A stretch of DNA of 64,000 bases from CADEDH01 sp965262175 (GCA_965262175.1 CBDHES010000002.1:1116001-1180000); one strand, 5' to 3'. Shown: positions 51,954 to 61,253, counted from the first letter of the stretch. A program made the numbers and translations. The notes: generated from the letters alone by a model not told the origin.

Positions 51954-53810
51954 TCAGGCCAGCGCGGCATCGAGCCCGAGGCGCGACTCACCGGAGGCGA
52001 CGCAGACGCTCGGTTGGTACCACCGCTGACCGTCGTCGAACGTCCGCCCCTCGGGGGCGATGAACGTCAAGACGTAGCACCCGGCGACGAGCTCGGCCTC
52101 GAAACGACCGTCGGCGCCGGTGGTCACCGCCTCCAGCCACCGCCCCCGGGACCCGTCACCGTTCGCCACGAACAGGTCGACGACCACGCCGCCGACACCG
52201 ACGCCGGCGCCATCGACCACCGAACCGCCGACGACGCCGGGCTCGGGGGGCCCGCCGACCAGCACGGCGTCGATCCCGACCACCGCCTCACCCGGACCGA
52301 CGCAGACCGCAGGCTGGAACCAGCGGCTCCCCCCGACGAAGCGGTCGGGCTCGGGGGCGATGAAGGTCAACACGTAGCAGCCGTCGACGACCTCGGCCCG
52401 GAACGAGCCATCGGCGGCCGTCGAGCCGCTCGACAGCCAGGTTCCCCGGTCGCCGGTGTCGGTCTGGTCGAACAGGTCGATCACCACCCCGGCGACCGGG
52501 TCGCCGTCGACGGTGGTCACGGTTCCGGCGATCGTGCCCGGCTCGGGGTCTGGTTCCGGTTCCGGTTCGGGGATCGACGGGGAGCGGAGCAGCCGGTTCG
52601 GCGAGCCGTTGGGATCACCGACGACGCCGGTCGTCGCCCCGTCGACGAGGGCCGCCGCCACCTGGGCCGGCGAGGCCGTCGGCTCGGCCTCGAGGAGGAG
52701 GGCGACCGCCCCGGCGACGTGGGGGGCGGCCATCGACGTCCCCGAACGGGTCGCGGTACCGCCGTCGGCGGCGACGAGCGACTCGACGTCGACGCCGGGG
52801 GCGAACAGATCGACGCAGGGGCCCCAGTTGGAGAACGACGGGCGGCCGTCGGCCTGGTCGGAGGCGGCGACGGTGATGGCCTCGGGCACGGCGGCCGGCG
52901 AGGTGTCGCAGGCGTCGGTCCCGGTGTTGCCGGCCGCCACGACGACCGAGACGCCGGCCGCGCTGAGGTTGACCACGGCGGTGTCGAGCGCCGCCGACCG
53001 GGCGCCGCCGAGGCTCAGGTTGGCCACCGACGGCCCGCTGGCGGTCGCCGCCACCCAGTCCATCCCGGCGACGACCCCCGACACGGTCCCCGTGCCGTCG
53101 CACCCGAGGACCCGGACCGAGTGGACGGTCGCCTCCTTGGCCATCCCGTAGGTCGAGGCGGCGATGGTGCCGGCGACGTGGGTGCCGTGGCCCCGGCAAT
53201 CGGTCCACCCGAGCCCGTCGTCGATGAAGGAGCGGCCACCGACGACCCGGCCGCCGAAGTCGGGGTGGGTCGGCCACACCCCGGTGTCGATCACGTAGAC
53301 GTCGACCCCGTTCCCGGTCTCGGCGTAGGCATAGGCGCCGTCGAGGGGGAGCGCGGGCTGATCGACCCGGTCGAGGCCCCACGGCGGGCCGTCCTGGACC
53401 TCGTCGACGGTCACGACCCGATCCTGCTCGACGTAGGCCACCTCGGGTCGAGATCGCACCTCGGCCAACGTCGCCTGGTCCATGGTCGCCGAGAATCCGG
53501 TCAGCACCTCGGCGTACCGGTGGGTGACCGTCGCCCCCGACGCCTCGGCCAGGGCCGCCACCTCGACCAGGGCGCGCTGGCCACCGGCGGGATCGACCCC
53601 GCCCTCGTGCAGCACCACCAGGTAGGCGTCGTCGACGGCCGAGCCGGCCTCGTCCGAGATCAGTGGGGCCAGGGGGGCGTCGTCGGGCCCGGCGGCCGCC
53701 GTCGGGCCGCCGGTGGCGAGCAGGACGGCGGCGATCATCGCCACCACCAGCGCCCCTCGGCGCACCCCGTCCCAGCTCGACCGGGAGTTGCGGCTCGGTC
53801 CCATCGTCAT
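51954..53810 (-). CDS. Secreted subtilisin-like serine protease with two C-terminal repeats
   Basis: 618 residues from ATG 53810, with GGAGGCAGG as ribosome site. A signal peptide (about 1-41, ending PTAAAG) leads to an I9 inhibitor propeptide (DDAYLVVLHEGG...VAYVEQDRVVTV). The S8A catalytic domain, proteinase K-like, has Asp175 (VIDTGVW), His208 (GHGTHVAG) and Ser359 (SGTSMAAPH). A Pro/Glu linker precedes two related modules of about 90 residues (starts GTIAGTV and GVVGGSV), each with CYVLTFIAPE and a second Cys (VCV), of the carboxypeptidase-regulatory-like type. Extracellular protein degradation is inferred. The frame extends to 53909, but the ATG with ribosome site is a better start. Confidence 0.9.
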   Translation of the reverse strand: MTMGPSRNSRSSWDGVRRGALVVAMIAAVLLATGGPTAAAGPDDAPLAPLISDEAGSAVDDAYLVVLHEGGVDPAGGQRALVEVAALAEASGATVTHRYAEVLTGFSATMDQATLAEVRSRPEVAYVEQDRVVTVDEVQDGPPWGLDRVDQPALPLDGAYAYAETGNGVDVYVIDTGVWPTHPDFGGRVVGGRSFIDDGLGWTDCRGHGTHVAGTIAASTYGMAKEATVHSVRVLGCDGTGTVSGVVAGMDWVAATASGPSVANLSLGGARSAALDTAVVNLSAAGVSVVVAAGNTGTDACDTSPAAVPEAITVAASDQADGRPSFSNWGPCVDLFAPGVDVESLVAADGGTATRSGTSMAAPHVAGAVALLLEAEPTASPAQVAAALVDGATTGVVGDPNGSPNRLLRSPSIPEPEPEPDPEPGTIAGTVTTVDGDPVAGVVIDLFDQTDTGDRGTWLSSGSTAADGSFRAEVVDGCYVLTFIAPEPDRFVGGSRWFQPAVCVGPGEAVVGIDAVLVGGPPEPGVVGGSVVDGAGVGVGGVVVDLFVANGDGSRGRWLEAVTTGADGRFEAELVAGCYVLTFIAPEGRTFDDGQRWYQPSVCVASGESRLGLDAALA

Positions 53811-53938
53811 CCCTGCCTCCGATTGTGCACGCTTCACCGCAACGCGCCGAGACACCCCAACGGCGGCCCACTCTACCGATCGTTCAACATCGGACAACGG
53901 GCGAACCAAACGAGGTTCATCGGCTCAGCCGGTGGCGC

Positions 53939-53944
53939 TAGGTT
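53939..53944 (+). promoter_or_regulatory. Putative -10 hexamer TAGGTT
   Basis: TAGGTT ends six bases before the ATG at 53951, consistent with a leaderless transcript. Confidence 0.4.
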
Positions 53945-53950
53945 GACCCG

Positions 53951-54664
53951 ATGGCCTCCCCCACCGCGCTGGTGATCGAGCACGAGCCCTTCGCCGGCGG
54001 TGCCTGCGAGGTCGGCGCGCACCTCCAGACCCGAGGGTGGGCCTGCCGGTCCCACATCGTCACCGCCGACCTGGATCGTCCGAACGAAGCGGTTCCGTTC
54101 CCCCCGATCGACGATCTCGACCTGCTGGTGGTGATGGGGTCGATCCGGTCGCTGCCCGCCCGGGACGACATCGACTCCTGGGTCGGCGCCGAGATCGACC
54201 TGATCGCCCGGGCCCATCGGGACGGTCTCCCGGTGCTGGGCGTGTGCTTCGGAGGTCAGCTGCTGGCCGAAGCGCTGGGGGGCTCGGTCGAGGTGGCCCC
54301 TCGCCCCGAGATCGGGTGGTACGAGTTGTCGACCCCGGCCGGCGCCGAGAATCCGGTCGGGCCGGGCCCCTGGTTCGCCTGGCATCACGACCGGTTCGAT
54401 CCACCGCCCGGGTCGGAGCTGTTGGCCGAGACCGAGGTCGCCCCTCAGCTGTTCCGGTCGGGCCGAAGCGTCGGCACCCAGTTCCACCCCGAGGTCAACG
54501 CGGCCCACATCGACACCTGGCTGGAGCTGGCCGGCGACGAGTACCTGGCGGCCAACGGCGTCGACCAGGAGCGGGCCCGGGCCGAGGCCCGAGCCCACGA
54601 AGCCCGCAACGTCGCCCAGTGCCAGCGACTGGTCGACTGGTTCCTCGACGACGTGGCGAGCTGA
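53951..54664 (+). CDS. Class I glutamine amidotransferase
   Basis: 237 residues. VLGVCFGGQLLAEALGG holds the nucleophile Cys99, and VGTQFHPEV contains His and Glu of the triad. The domain stands alone with no synthase partner. It belongs to the GMP-synthase-like GATase group (COG0518), whose members include gamma-glutamyl hydrolases of unknown substrate. WHHDRFDPPPG is another family landmark. It is convergent with msrB. Confidence 0.88.
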   Translation: MASPTALVIEHEPFAGGACEVGAHLQTRGWACRSHIVTADLDRPNEAVPFPPIDDLDLLVVMGSIRSLPARDDIDSWVGAEIDLIARAHRDGLPVLGVCFGGQLLAEALGGSVEVAPRPEIGWYELSTPAGAENPVGPGPWFAWHHDRFDPPPGSELLAETEVAPQLFRSGRSVGTQFHPEVNAAHIDTWLELAGDEYLAANGVDQERARAEARAHEARNVAQCQRLVDWFLDDVAS

Positions 54665-54671
54665 ACGACGC

Positions 54672-55109
54672 TCAGCCGGCCGCTTCCTCGACCTGGTCGG
54701 CCTCATCGGCGGCATCGTCGGCCGGTACGAGCACCAGCGACGCCGAGTTCATGCAGTACCGGTCGCCGGTCGGCTGGGGACCGTCGGGGAACACGTGGCC
54801 GAGGTGGGCGCCGCAGGTCCCGCAGCTGACCTCGGTCCGCACCATGCCGAAGCTCCGATCCTCGTGGGTCTCGACCTTCGAGGAGTCGATCGGCTGATAG
54901 AAGCTCGGCCACCCGCTCCGCGAGTCGTACTTGGTGTCGGAGGTGAACAGCGGCTCACCGCACACCACGCACCGGTACACGCCGTCGTCCTTCGTGTCGT
55001 GGTAGATGCCGGTGAAGGCCCGCTCGGTGCCGGCGTTCTGGGTCACTTCGTACTGCTCGGGGGTCAGCCGCTCCCGCAGCTCGGCCTCGGTGAACGTCTT
55101 CTTCGCCAT
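54672..55109 (-). CDS. msrB: Methionine-R-sulfoxide reductase B
   Basis: 145 residues. The zinc cysteines are in YRCVVCGEPLF and VSCGTCGAHLGHVF; SGWPSFYQPI is a substrate motif; the catalytic Cys is in RYCMNSASL (Cys, not selenocysteine). Reduces the R form of methionine sulfoxide with thioredoxin. The C terminus has an acidic tail (ADDAADEADQVEE). I chose ATG 55109 because KTFTEAELRERLTPEQYEVTQ directly precedes the domain. It follows the 2OG oxygenase gene on the same strand after 59 bases. Confidence 0.95.
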   Translation of the reverse strand: MAKKTFTEAELRERLTPEQYEVTQNAGTERAFTGIYHDTKDDGVYRCVVCGEPLFTSDTKYDSRSGWPSFYQPIDSSKVETHEDRSFGMVRTEVSCGTCGAHLGHVFPDGPQPTGDRYCMNSASLVLVPADDAADEADQVEEAAG

Positions 55110-55168
55110 GTCGATCGTTCCGCTTTCTCGATTGGGGTGGGATAGGTCAGGGCCTGTCGGGGAGGAGC

Positions 55169-56173
55169 TCAGCTCGAGGCGGCGTCGGCCGCCACCCGCC
55201 GAGCGCCTTCGACGAGGTTGATGTCGAACAGCACCTGGTCCAGCAGATCGCCGGCCTCGATCGGGGCGAACCGCTGAGGGTTGTCGGGCGTGATGCACGA
55301 CGCCACCGGGGCGAGGATCGTCCACGGTGTGGGGTGGCAGAACTGGACGACCGAGTACCGGTCGCCCGGCTGCGCCGGATCGGCGACCACCCGGTGGATC
55401 CCCTGGGGGACGACGCCGTTGGTCAGACGCTCCAGCATGATGCCGGTGTTCATGATCACCTTGTCGTCGGGTGGGAGGGCGTCGACCCAGCGGGGGTCGG
55501 ACCCGTCATCGTCGACCACCTTCACCTGGAGTCCCCGGGCGGTGGCCCGGGGCAGGGCGGTGATGAGGTTGATGTCGCCGTGCTCGGCGGCCCACACGTG
55601 CTCGGCGCCGGGGGCCAGATCCATGGCCGGGTAGTGGATGGCCCGGGCCAGGGTCGTGCCGTTGGTCGTCATCTCGTCGAAGAAGGTCTCGTGGCACCCG
55701 ATGCCGACGGCGATGATCCGCAGGAACCGCCGCTGAAGCTCCAGCAACCGGTCGTACAGGGTGACCAGGGCCTCGGTGATGCCCGGGACCAGACCGTCGG
55801 GAAGTTGAGGGCCCCGGTACCGGCCCGGGTACTTCCGGGCCAGCGGATGGCCGTCGGGAACCGCCATCCCCCAGTTGAGCATCTCTTTCCAGTCGGGAAC
55901 GTCGCTGATCGCCGCCGTCTCGACGAGCAGGCCGGTGTACCCGACCTGACCGTTGGTGCCCGGCACCTTCGCGTTGACCTTGGCTTCGGTCGGGAGCGTG
56001 AAGAACGCCTCGAGCATGCCGTAGGCGGTGTCGAGCAGGTCGGCGCTGATGTCGTGGCTCGTGTAGACGAACCCGGTGCTCAGACTGCGCATCACGCCAT
56101 CGACAACCGCCCGGCGGTCGGCATCGTTCCCGTTCTCGAAGGCCAGCAGATCGACGTCGAGGATCTCTCCCAC
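55169..56173 (-). CDS. Isopenicillin N synthase-like 2OG-Fe(II) oxygenase
   Basis: 334 residues from GTG 56173. The iron ligands are in AEHGDINLITALP (HxD) and GIHRVVADP (distal His); RYSVVQFCHP supplies the Arg-x-Ser that binds 2-oxoglutarate. The N-terminal STGFVYTSHDISADLLD-AYGMLEAFF-LP segment and GYTGLLVETA are typical of the DIOX_N/IPNS family. Bacterial members act on gibberellin-like compounds, small acids or are ethylene-forming-enzyme relatives; the substrate is unknown. Its stop lies 59 bases before msrB. Confidence 0.88.
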   Translation of the reverse strand: MGEILDVDLLAFENGNDADRRAVVDGVMRSLSTGFVYTSHDISADLLDTAYGMLEAFFTLPTEAKVNAKVPGTNGQVGYTGLLVETAAISDVPDWKEMLNWGMAVPDGHPLARKYPGRYRGPQLPDGLVPGITEALVTLYDRLLELQRRFLRIIAVGIGCHETFFDEMTTNGTTLARAIHYPAMDLAPGAEHVWAAEHGDINLITALPRATARGLQVKVVDDDGSDPRWVDALPPDDKVIMNTGIMLERLTNGVVPQGIHRVVADPAQPGDRYSVVQFCHPTPWTILAPVASCITPDNPQRFAPIEAGDLLDQVLFDINLVEGARRVAADAASS

Positions 56174-56407
56174 GACGTCCAGTCTAGATCCGCCCTCGGC
56201 CCCCACCGCAGCCGGGCGCAACGACGGCGGGCCGGCCCGCGCCAGCCCGGCCCGCCGTCCGACACGCCGTTGTGCCTGCGAGCGAATCGTCGGCCCGGGA
56301 GCCGATCGGGTTCCGCCATCCACTTAGACAACCCGACCGCCCCATCGGTTTCGGATCGACGATGGGCGGAAGTGCCCGACCGGCTCGCGACCGGCTAAGA
56401 AAGGGTC

Positions 56408-57664
56408 ATGACCGCGACCGAGACCGCAGCCGACCAGACCCAGCCCGCCGAGTCCGAAGACGAGTTCCGGGCCCGGTGCCAGGCGTTCCTGGCCGACCAC
56501 GCCACCGGCCTGGTCTTCGACCCCGATCCCCGGGGGGCCAACGAACTGGAGGCGGCGAAGGTCTTCCAGCAGAAGGTGGCCGAGGCCGGTCTGGCCGGCG
56601 TGACCTACCCGGTCCCCTACGGCGGCCTCGGCTACCCCAAGAGCTACGACCGGATCTGGCGTGAGGAGTACGCCAAGCACCACGACATGACCGGTCAGCT
56701 CACGATCAGCCACGGGATGTGCGTCCCGATGCTGGCCGAGTACGGCACCGAGGAGCAGAAGCGGCGGTACCTGCCCGACGCCATCGCCGGTCGGACGGTC
56801 TGGTGCCAGATGTTCTCCGAGCCGGGGGCGGGGTCGGACGTGGCCAGTCTCCAGACCCGGGCGGTGCTCGATGGCGAGGAGTGGACGCTCAACGGCCAGA
56901 AGGTGTGGACCACCCTGGCTCACGTGTCCGACTACGGCATCATCATCGCCCGGACCGACGCCGAGGTCCCCAAGCACGCCGGGATCTCGATGTTCGTGGT
57001 CGACATGCGAGCCCCGGGGGTCGAGATCCGGGCCATCAACCAGATCGACGGCGGCCAGCATTTCAACGAGATCTTCTTCACCGACGTCCGCCTGGGGACC
57101 GACGCCCTGATCGGCGAGCTCAACGCCGGGTGGCGCCTGGCCACCGCCATGCTCATGTACGAGCGGGTGGCGATCGGCACCGGCTCGAGTTCCGGGATCA
57201 AGACGCCGACATCGGACTTCCTCATCAAGACCGCCCGCCGCCACAACCGCCTCGACGAGGCCGGTGTCCGCCAGGAGCTGATGCGGATCTACGCCGAGGA
57301 GACGACCAAGAGCCTGGTCTCGCTCCGGACCCGGGCCGAGCTGAAGGCGGGCAAGACGCCGGGGCCCGGAGGGTCGCTCGGCAAGCTCCATGGGGCGAAG
57401 ATCGCCCGCATGACCCGGTTGGTGATGATGAACCTGGCCGGTCCGGCCGGTGCGGCGTGGTCGACCTCGGGCAGCGACGACGGCGCCGATCCCAGCGCGC
57501 TCTCGAAGTCCACCCTCCGGAGCTTCAGCTCCAACATCGCCGGCGGGACCGACGAGATCCAGAAGAACATCATCGGCGACCGGGTCCTCGGCCTTCCCCG
57601 GGACATCGCCGTCGACCGGGATGTGCCGTTCAAGGAGCTCAAGGTCGGGACCCAGGGGTCCTAG
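56408..57664 (+). CDS. Acyl-CoA dehydrogenase
   Basis: 418 residues. WCQMFSEPGAGSDVASLQTRAVLDGEEWTLNGQKVWTTLA is the first FAD/substrate signature (with SEPGAGSD), and SFSSNIAGGTDEIQKNIIGDRVLGLP is the second signature, with the region that normally carries the catalytic Glu or its replacement seen as the conserved GGTDEIQ. Oxidises acyl-CoA thioesters at the alpha-beta position, passing electrons to ETF. Chain-length preference unknown. It is a single gene here, not in a beta-oxidation cluster. ATG 56408 follows AAGAAAGG. Confidence 0.92.
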   Translation: MTATETAADQTQPAESEDEFRARCQAFLADHATGLVFDPDPRGANELEAAKVFQQKVAEAGLAGVTYPVPYGGLGYPKSYDRIWREEYAKHHDMTGQLTISHGMCVPMLAEYGTEEQKRRYLPDAIAGRTVWCQMFSEPGAGSDVASLQTRAVLDGEEWTLNGQKVWTTLAHVSDYGIIIARTDAEVPKHAGISMFVVDMRAPGVEIRAINQIDGGQHFNEIFFTDVRLGTDALIGELNAGWRLATAMLMYERVAIGTGSSSGIKTPTSDFLIKTARRHNRLDEAGVRQELMRIYAEETTKSLVSLRTRAELKAGKTPGPGGSLGKLHGAKIARMTRLVMMNLAGPAGAAWSTSGSDDGADPSALSKSTLRSFSSNIAGGTDEIQKNIIGDRVLGLPRDIAVDRDVPFKELKVGTQGS

Positions 57665-57710
57665 GCGCGTCGCCCGCCGGCGTGGGGTGAACGCTCGGGG
57701 TACGCGAGGG

Positions 57711-57755
57711 TTGACCCAATCATTAGCTACTGCTAATCATTAGCTATGACTAATG
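57711..57755 (+). promoter_or_regulatory. ArsR-type promoter and operator
   Basis: TTGACC (57711-57716) and TAATCA (57734-57739) form a 17-spaced promoter whose start would fall on the ATG at 57746. Two inverted repeats overlap it: ATTAGC-TACT-GCTAAT (57722-57737) and CATTAG-CTATGA-CTAATG (57738-57755). Both are A/T-rich and similar, so they are likely sites for the repressor encoded next. Confidence 0.7.
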
Positions 57756-58102
57756 GTTCGACGGCGGCGCTGGACGCTATCGGGAACCCGACCCGGCGGG
57801 CGGTGCTCGAGCTGCTCGGCACCGGCGAATCGTCGGTCGCCGAGCTGACGCAGCGACTACCGGTGACCCAGTCGGCGATCTCCCAGCATCTCCGGGTGCT
57901 GCGGGAGGCCGGGCTCGTCAAGGTCACCGAACGGGGCCGACGGCACCTCTACTCGGTCGACCTCGACGGCCTCGGTGAGGTGCGGGCATGGGTCGACCGA
58001 TTCTGGGACGACGTCCTCGGCTCGTTCGCCGAGCACGTCGCTGCGTCGGCCGACGAACCTCCGCCCGATGCCGTCGTGCCATCTCGCGCCGAAGAGGAGT
58101 AG
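57746..58102 (+). CDS. ArsR/SmtB family transcriptional repressor
   Basis: 118 residues. IGNPTRRAVLELLGTGESSVAELTQRLPVTQSAISQHLRVLREAGLVKVTERGRRHLYSVDLDGL is the complete winged helix, with recognition helix QSAISQHLRVLREAGL. No metal-binding Cys pair is present, so it does not look like a classical metal sensor; it is the type usually paired with an AHSA1-domain gene. It likely represses its own operon through the inverted repeats overlapping its start. The message may be leaderless. Confidence 0.93.
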   Translation: MTNGSTAALDAIGNPTRRAVLELLGTGESSVAELTQRLPVTQSAISQHLRVLREAGLVKVTERGRRHLYSVDLDGLGEVRAWVDRFWDDVLGSFAEHVAASADEPPPDAVVPSRAEEE

Positions 58103-58105
58103 ACC

Positions 58106-59071
58106 GTGACCGATTCCGACCCGACGACCGCCCCTGGCGGTCAGCCACCCGTTGTCCGAACCGCCATCGTGCCGATCGACGTCGAGCGAGCCTTCGCCGT
58201 GTTCACGACCGAGATCGGGGCGTGGTGGCCCCTGCCGACCCACAGCGTGTTCGAGGATCGTTCGGGCGGGGTGATGTTCGCCGACGATGCCCTGATCGAG
58301 GTGGCGATCGACGGCCAACGGTCGACGTGGGCCGAGGTCGAGGCGTGGACCCCACCCGACGGGTTCGTCCTGGCCTGGCACCCCGGGCGGCCCGACGGGC
58401 CGGCCAGCCGGGTCGAGGTGACGTTCCGGCCGGACGGCGACGGGACCCTGGTCCAGATTCGTCACGACGGGTGGGAGGCCTTCGGTCGTGACGGCATGGC
58501 CCGCCGTCGGGGCTACGTCGGCCCGTCGGCCTGGGGCAGCCTGCTCGACCACTTCGCCGACGGCGCCGAGACCCGTCCGGACGGGCCCCTTCTCGACGAG
58601 CTGGCGGCGGCGTACGACGCGTTCTTCGCCGAGGCGGGTCGGCGAGGGTTCGGTCCGCCGCCCGATGGGGAGTGGAGCGCCGAGGAGGTCGTGGCCCACG
58701 TCGCGCTCAACGACCTGGCGATGGTCGGCGTGGCCCAGTCGCTGGTCCACCGGTGGCCGACCGTCGACGGGCTCGTGTTCGAGAACGTCGCCTGCCAGGA
58801 GGGAGCCAACCTGGCCGAGGTCATCAAGGGCTGCGACGACCACGACGGACTGATGCGCTTCGGTCGGGCCTGCGCCACCCAGGCGATCGCCGCCATTCGC
58901 CGCCTTGGGCCCGAGCAGCGGGCGACGATGGTCCACTGCCGGCTCCACCACGACGGGGCGCCGATGCTCGACGAGCGGCGCCCGTGGGATCAGATCGCCG
59001 TCGCCACCCAGGCCCGGATGCACCTCCCGGCCCATCTCGAGCAGCTCCGGCTCCGGTCGCTACGGCCCTGA
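58106..59071 (+). CDS. AHSA1/SRPBCC domain fused to a DinB-like domain
   Basis: 321 residues from GTG 58106, three bases after the ArsR stop. Residues about 18-150 are an AHSA1/START-like domain (VPIDVERAFAVFTTEIGAWWPLPTHSVF, then LVQIRHDGWEAFG). After a hinge, residues about 165-315 resemble the four-helix DinB/maleylpyruvate-isomerase-type domain (GEWSAEEVVAHVALNDLAMVGVAQSLV...DHDGLMRFGRACATQAIAAIRRLG, ending HLPAHLEQLRLR). ArsR-AHSA1 pairs are common; joining AHSA1 to a DinB-like helix bundle in one chain is less so. A ligand-binding stress role is inferred. Confidence 0.8.
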   Translation: MTDSDPTTAPGGQPPVVRTAIVPIDVERAFAVFTTEIGAWWPLPTHSVFEDRSGGVMFADDALIEVAIDGQRSTWAEVEAWTPPDGFVLAWHPGRPDGPASRVEVTFRPDGDGTLVQIRHDGWEAFGRDGMARRRGYVGPSAWGSLLDHFADGAETRPDGPLLDELAAAYDAFFAEAGRRGFGPPPDGEWSAEEVVAHVALNDLAMVGVAQSLVHRWPTVDGLVFENVACQEGANLAEVIKGCDDHDGLMRFGRACATQAIAAIRRLGPEQRATMVHCRLHHDGAPMLDERRPWDQIAVATQARMHLPAHLEQLRLRSLRP

Positions 59072-59077
59072 CACCCG

Positions 59078-59123
59078 CGCTCCGCCTTCCGCCGCGACAA
59101 CCGCATCGCAGCGGGGCGGAGCG
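59078..59123. terminator. Hairpin between convergent genes
   Basis: CGCTCCGCC (59078-59086) pairs with GGCGGAGCG (59115-59123); the loop holds further partial pairing. Located between the AHSA1 fusion and the cyclophilin gene. Confidence 0.6.
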
Positions 59124-59165
59124 TACCGGCCGTCACCGGACGTGACCAGGCGGCCGGAGGATGGC

Positions 59166-59723
<558 letters not shown>

Positions 59724-59773
59724 GGATGGGAACTCCTTGAGGTCGTCAAAGATTGATCGACCACCATATGGGC

Positions 59774-59803
59774 CCAGCGGGGGCGTCGAAACACCCCCGC
59801 TGG
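59774..59803 (-). terminator. Hairpin downstream of metY
   Basis: CCAGCGGGGG (59774-59783) pairs with CCCCCGCTGG (59794-59803), a perfect ten-base stem with a ten-base loop. Likely ends the metY transcript before the cyclophilin gene. Confidence 0.75.
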
Positions 59804-59816
59804 CCCAAGGTCCTGG

Positions 59817-61142
59817 TCAGGAGGCCGACTTGGCGGCCCGGAACCCGTTCTCGAGGTCGGCCAGGATGTCGTCGATCGCCTCCAGCCCGACCGACAACCG
59901 GACCAGGCCCGGCTCGACACCGGTCGAGCGCTGCTCGTCCTCGGTCAGCTGGCTGTGGGTGGTCGAAGCCGGGTGGATGACCAGCGAGCGGACGTCGCCG
60001 ATGTTGGCAACGTGGCTGTGCAGCTCGAGCGCGTCGACGAAGCGCTTGCCGGCCTCCCGGCCGCCCTTGATGACGAAGGCCGGGACCGAGCCCGCCCCTC
60101 GGCCCTGGGCGTACTTCTGTGCCGCCTGGTGGTACGGCGACGACGGAAGCCCGGCGTAGAAGACCTGCTCGACCTCGTCCCGACCGGCCAGCCACTCGGC
60201 GACGGCCTGGGCGTTCTGGACGTGGCGTTCCATCCGGAGCGACAGCGTCTCCATGCCCTGCAGCACGAGGAACGCGTTGAACGGGCTGATCGCCGAGCCC
60301 AGGTCGCGCAGGAGTTGGATCCGGGCCTTGGCGATGTAGGACCCAGCGCCCAACGCCGGCCAGTAGGTGAGGCCGTGGTAGCTGGGGTCGGGCTCGTTGA
60401 AGTTGGGGTAGCGCTCGGCGTCGGAGAACTCGAACGACCCTCCGTCGACGATGCAGCCGGCGATGGCGGTGCCGTGCCCGCCGAGGAACTTGGTGGCGGA
60501 GTGGACGACGATGTCGGCCCCCCAGTCGAGGGGCCGGATCAGGTACGGGGTGGCCACCGTGTTGTCGATGATGAGCGGCACGCCGGCGTCGTGGGCGACC
60601 GACGCCACACCCTCGATGTCGAAGATGTTGTTCATCGGGTTGCCGATGCTCTCGCCGTAGAACGCCTTGGTGTTGGGCCGAACGGCGGCCCGCCAGGCGT
60701 CGAGGTTGTCGACCTCATCGACGAAGGTGACCTCGATCCCCATCTTGGGCAGCGTGTAGTGGAAGAGGTTGTAGGTGCCGCCGTAGAGGGCGGCGCCCGA
60801 CACGATGTGGGACCCGGTCTCCGCCAGGTTCAGGATCGCCATCGTCTCGGCCGCCTGACCCGAGGCGACGAAGAGCCCGCCGGGGACGCCGGCCGCCGTC
60901 TCGGCCAGCCCGTTCTCCAGGGCGGCGATGCGGACCTCGGCCACCCCCTGGGTGGGGTTCATGATCCGGGTGTAGATGTTCCCGGGCTCGGCCAGGGCGA
61001 ACAGGTTGGCCGCATGGTCGGAGTCCCGGAACTGGTACGCCGTCGTCTGGTAGATCGGCACGGCCCGAGAGCCGGTGGCCGAGTCGGGCTCCTGGCCGGA
61101 GTGGATCTGCCGGGTTTCGAATCCCCATGCGTCGTTCGCCAT
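59817..61142 (-). CDS. metY: O-acetylhomoserine sulfhydrylase (aminocarboxypropyltransferase)
   Basis: 441 residues of the Cys/Met PLP family. GFETRQIHSGQEPDSATGSRAVPIYQTTAYQFRD is the MetY-type start; GNIYTRIMNPT, FVASGQAAE, YGESIGNPMNN, DNTVATPYLIRPLDWGADIVVHSATKFLGGHG (PLP Lys) and the insertion YPNFNEPDPSYHGLTYW are specific for O-acetylhomoserine sulfhydrylases rather than cystathionine synthases. It makes homocysteine from O-acetylhomoserine and sulfide. AGGAG lies seven bases before the ATG and TAGGCT on the reverse strand is a likely -10. No SAM riboswitch found in the 110-base leader region. Confidence 0.94.
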   Translation of the reverse strand: MANDAWGFETRQIHSGQEPDSATGSRAVPIYQTTAYQFRDSDHAANLFALAEPGNIYTRIMNPTQGVAEVRIAALENGLAETAAGVPGGLFVASGQAAETMAILNLAETGSHIVSGAALYGGTYNLFHYTLPKMGIEVTFVDEVDNLDAWRAAVRPNTKAFYGESIGNPMNNIFDIEGVASVAHDAGVPLIIDNTVATPYLIRPLDWGADIVVHSATKFLGGHGTAIAGCIVDGGSFEFSDAERYPNFNEPDPSYHGLTYWPALGAGSYIAKARIQLLRDLGSAISPFNAFLVLQGMETLSLRMERHVQNAQAVAEWLAGRDEVEQVFYAGLPSSPYHQAAQKYAQGRGAGSVPAFVIKGGREAGKRFVDALELHSHVANIGDVRSLVIHPASTTHSQLTEDEQRSTGVEPGLVRLSVGLEAIDDILADLENGFRAAKSAS

Positions 61143-61176
61143 CGTCGTCTCCTCGCGCGATCGGTGTGGAGGACGA

Positions 61177-61182
61177 AGCCTA
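61177..61182 (-). promoter_or_regulatory. Putative -10 hexamer TAGGCT for metY
   Basis: Reverse-strand TAGGCT 34 bases before the metY ATG, leaving room for a short leader with an AGGAG ribosome site. Confidence 0.4.
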
Positions 61183-61197
61183 GTGCGGACCGGAACC

Positions 61198-61224
61198 GAT
61201 TCCCGACGATCTCGGTCGGGAATC
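61198..61224. terminator. Hairpin between VOC-HPRT and metY genes
   Basis: GATTCCCGAC (61198-61207) pairs with GTCGGGAATC (61215-61224) around a seven-base loop. It lies 30 bases after the stop of the fusion gene and likely ends its transcript; no T tract. Confidence 0.65.
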
Positions 61225-61253
61225 GTCCGACCCCGACCGACGGGGCCGCGCGG

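Noticed and set aside
61143..61253. SAM riboswitch upstream of metY
   Set aside because: The leader contains only a simple ten-base hairpin that fits a terminator of the upstream gene; no conserved SAM-I, SAM-II or SAM-IV core was seen.
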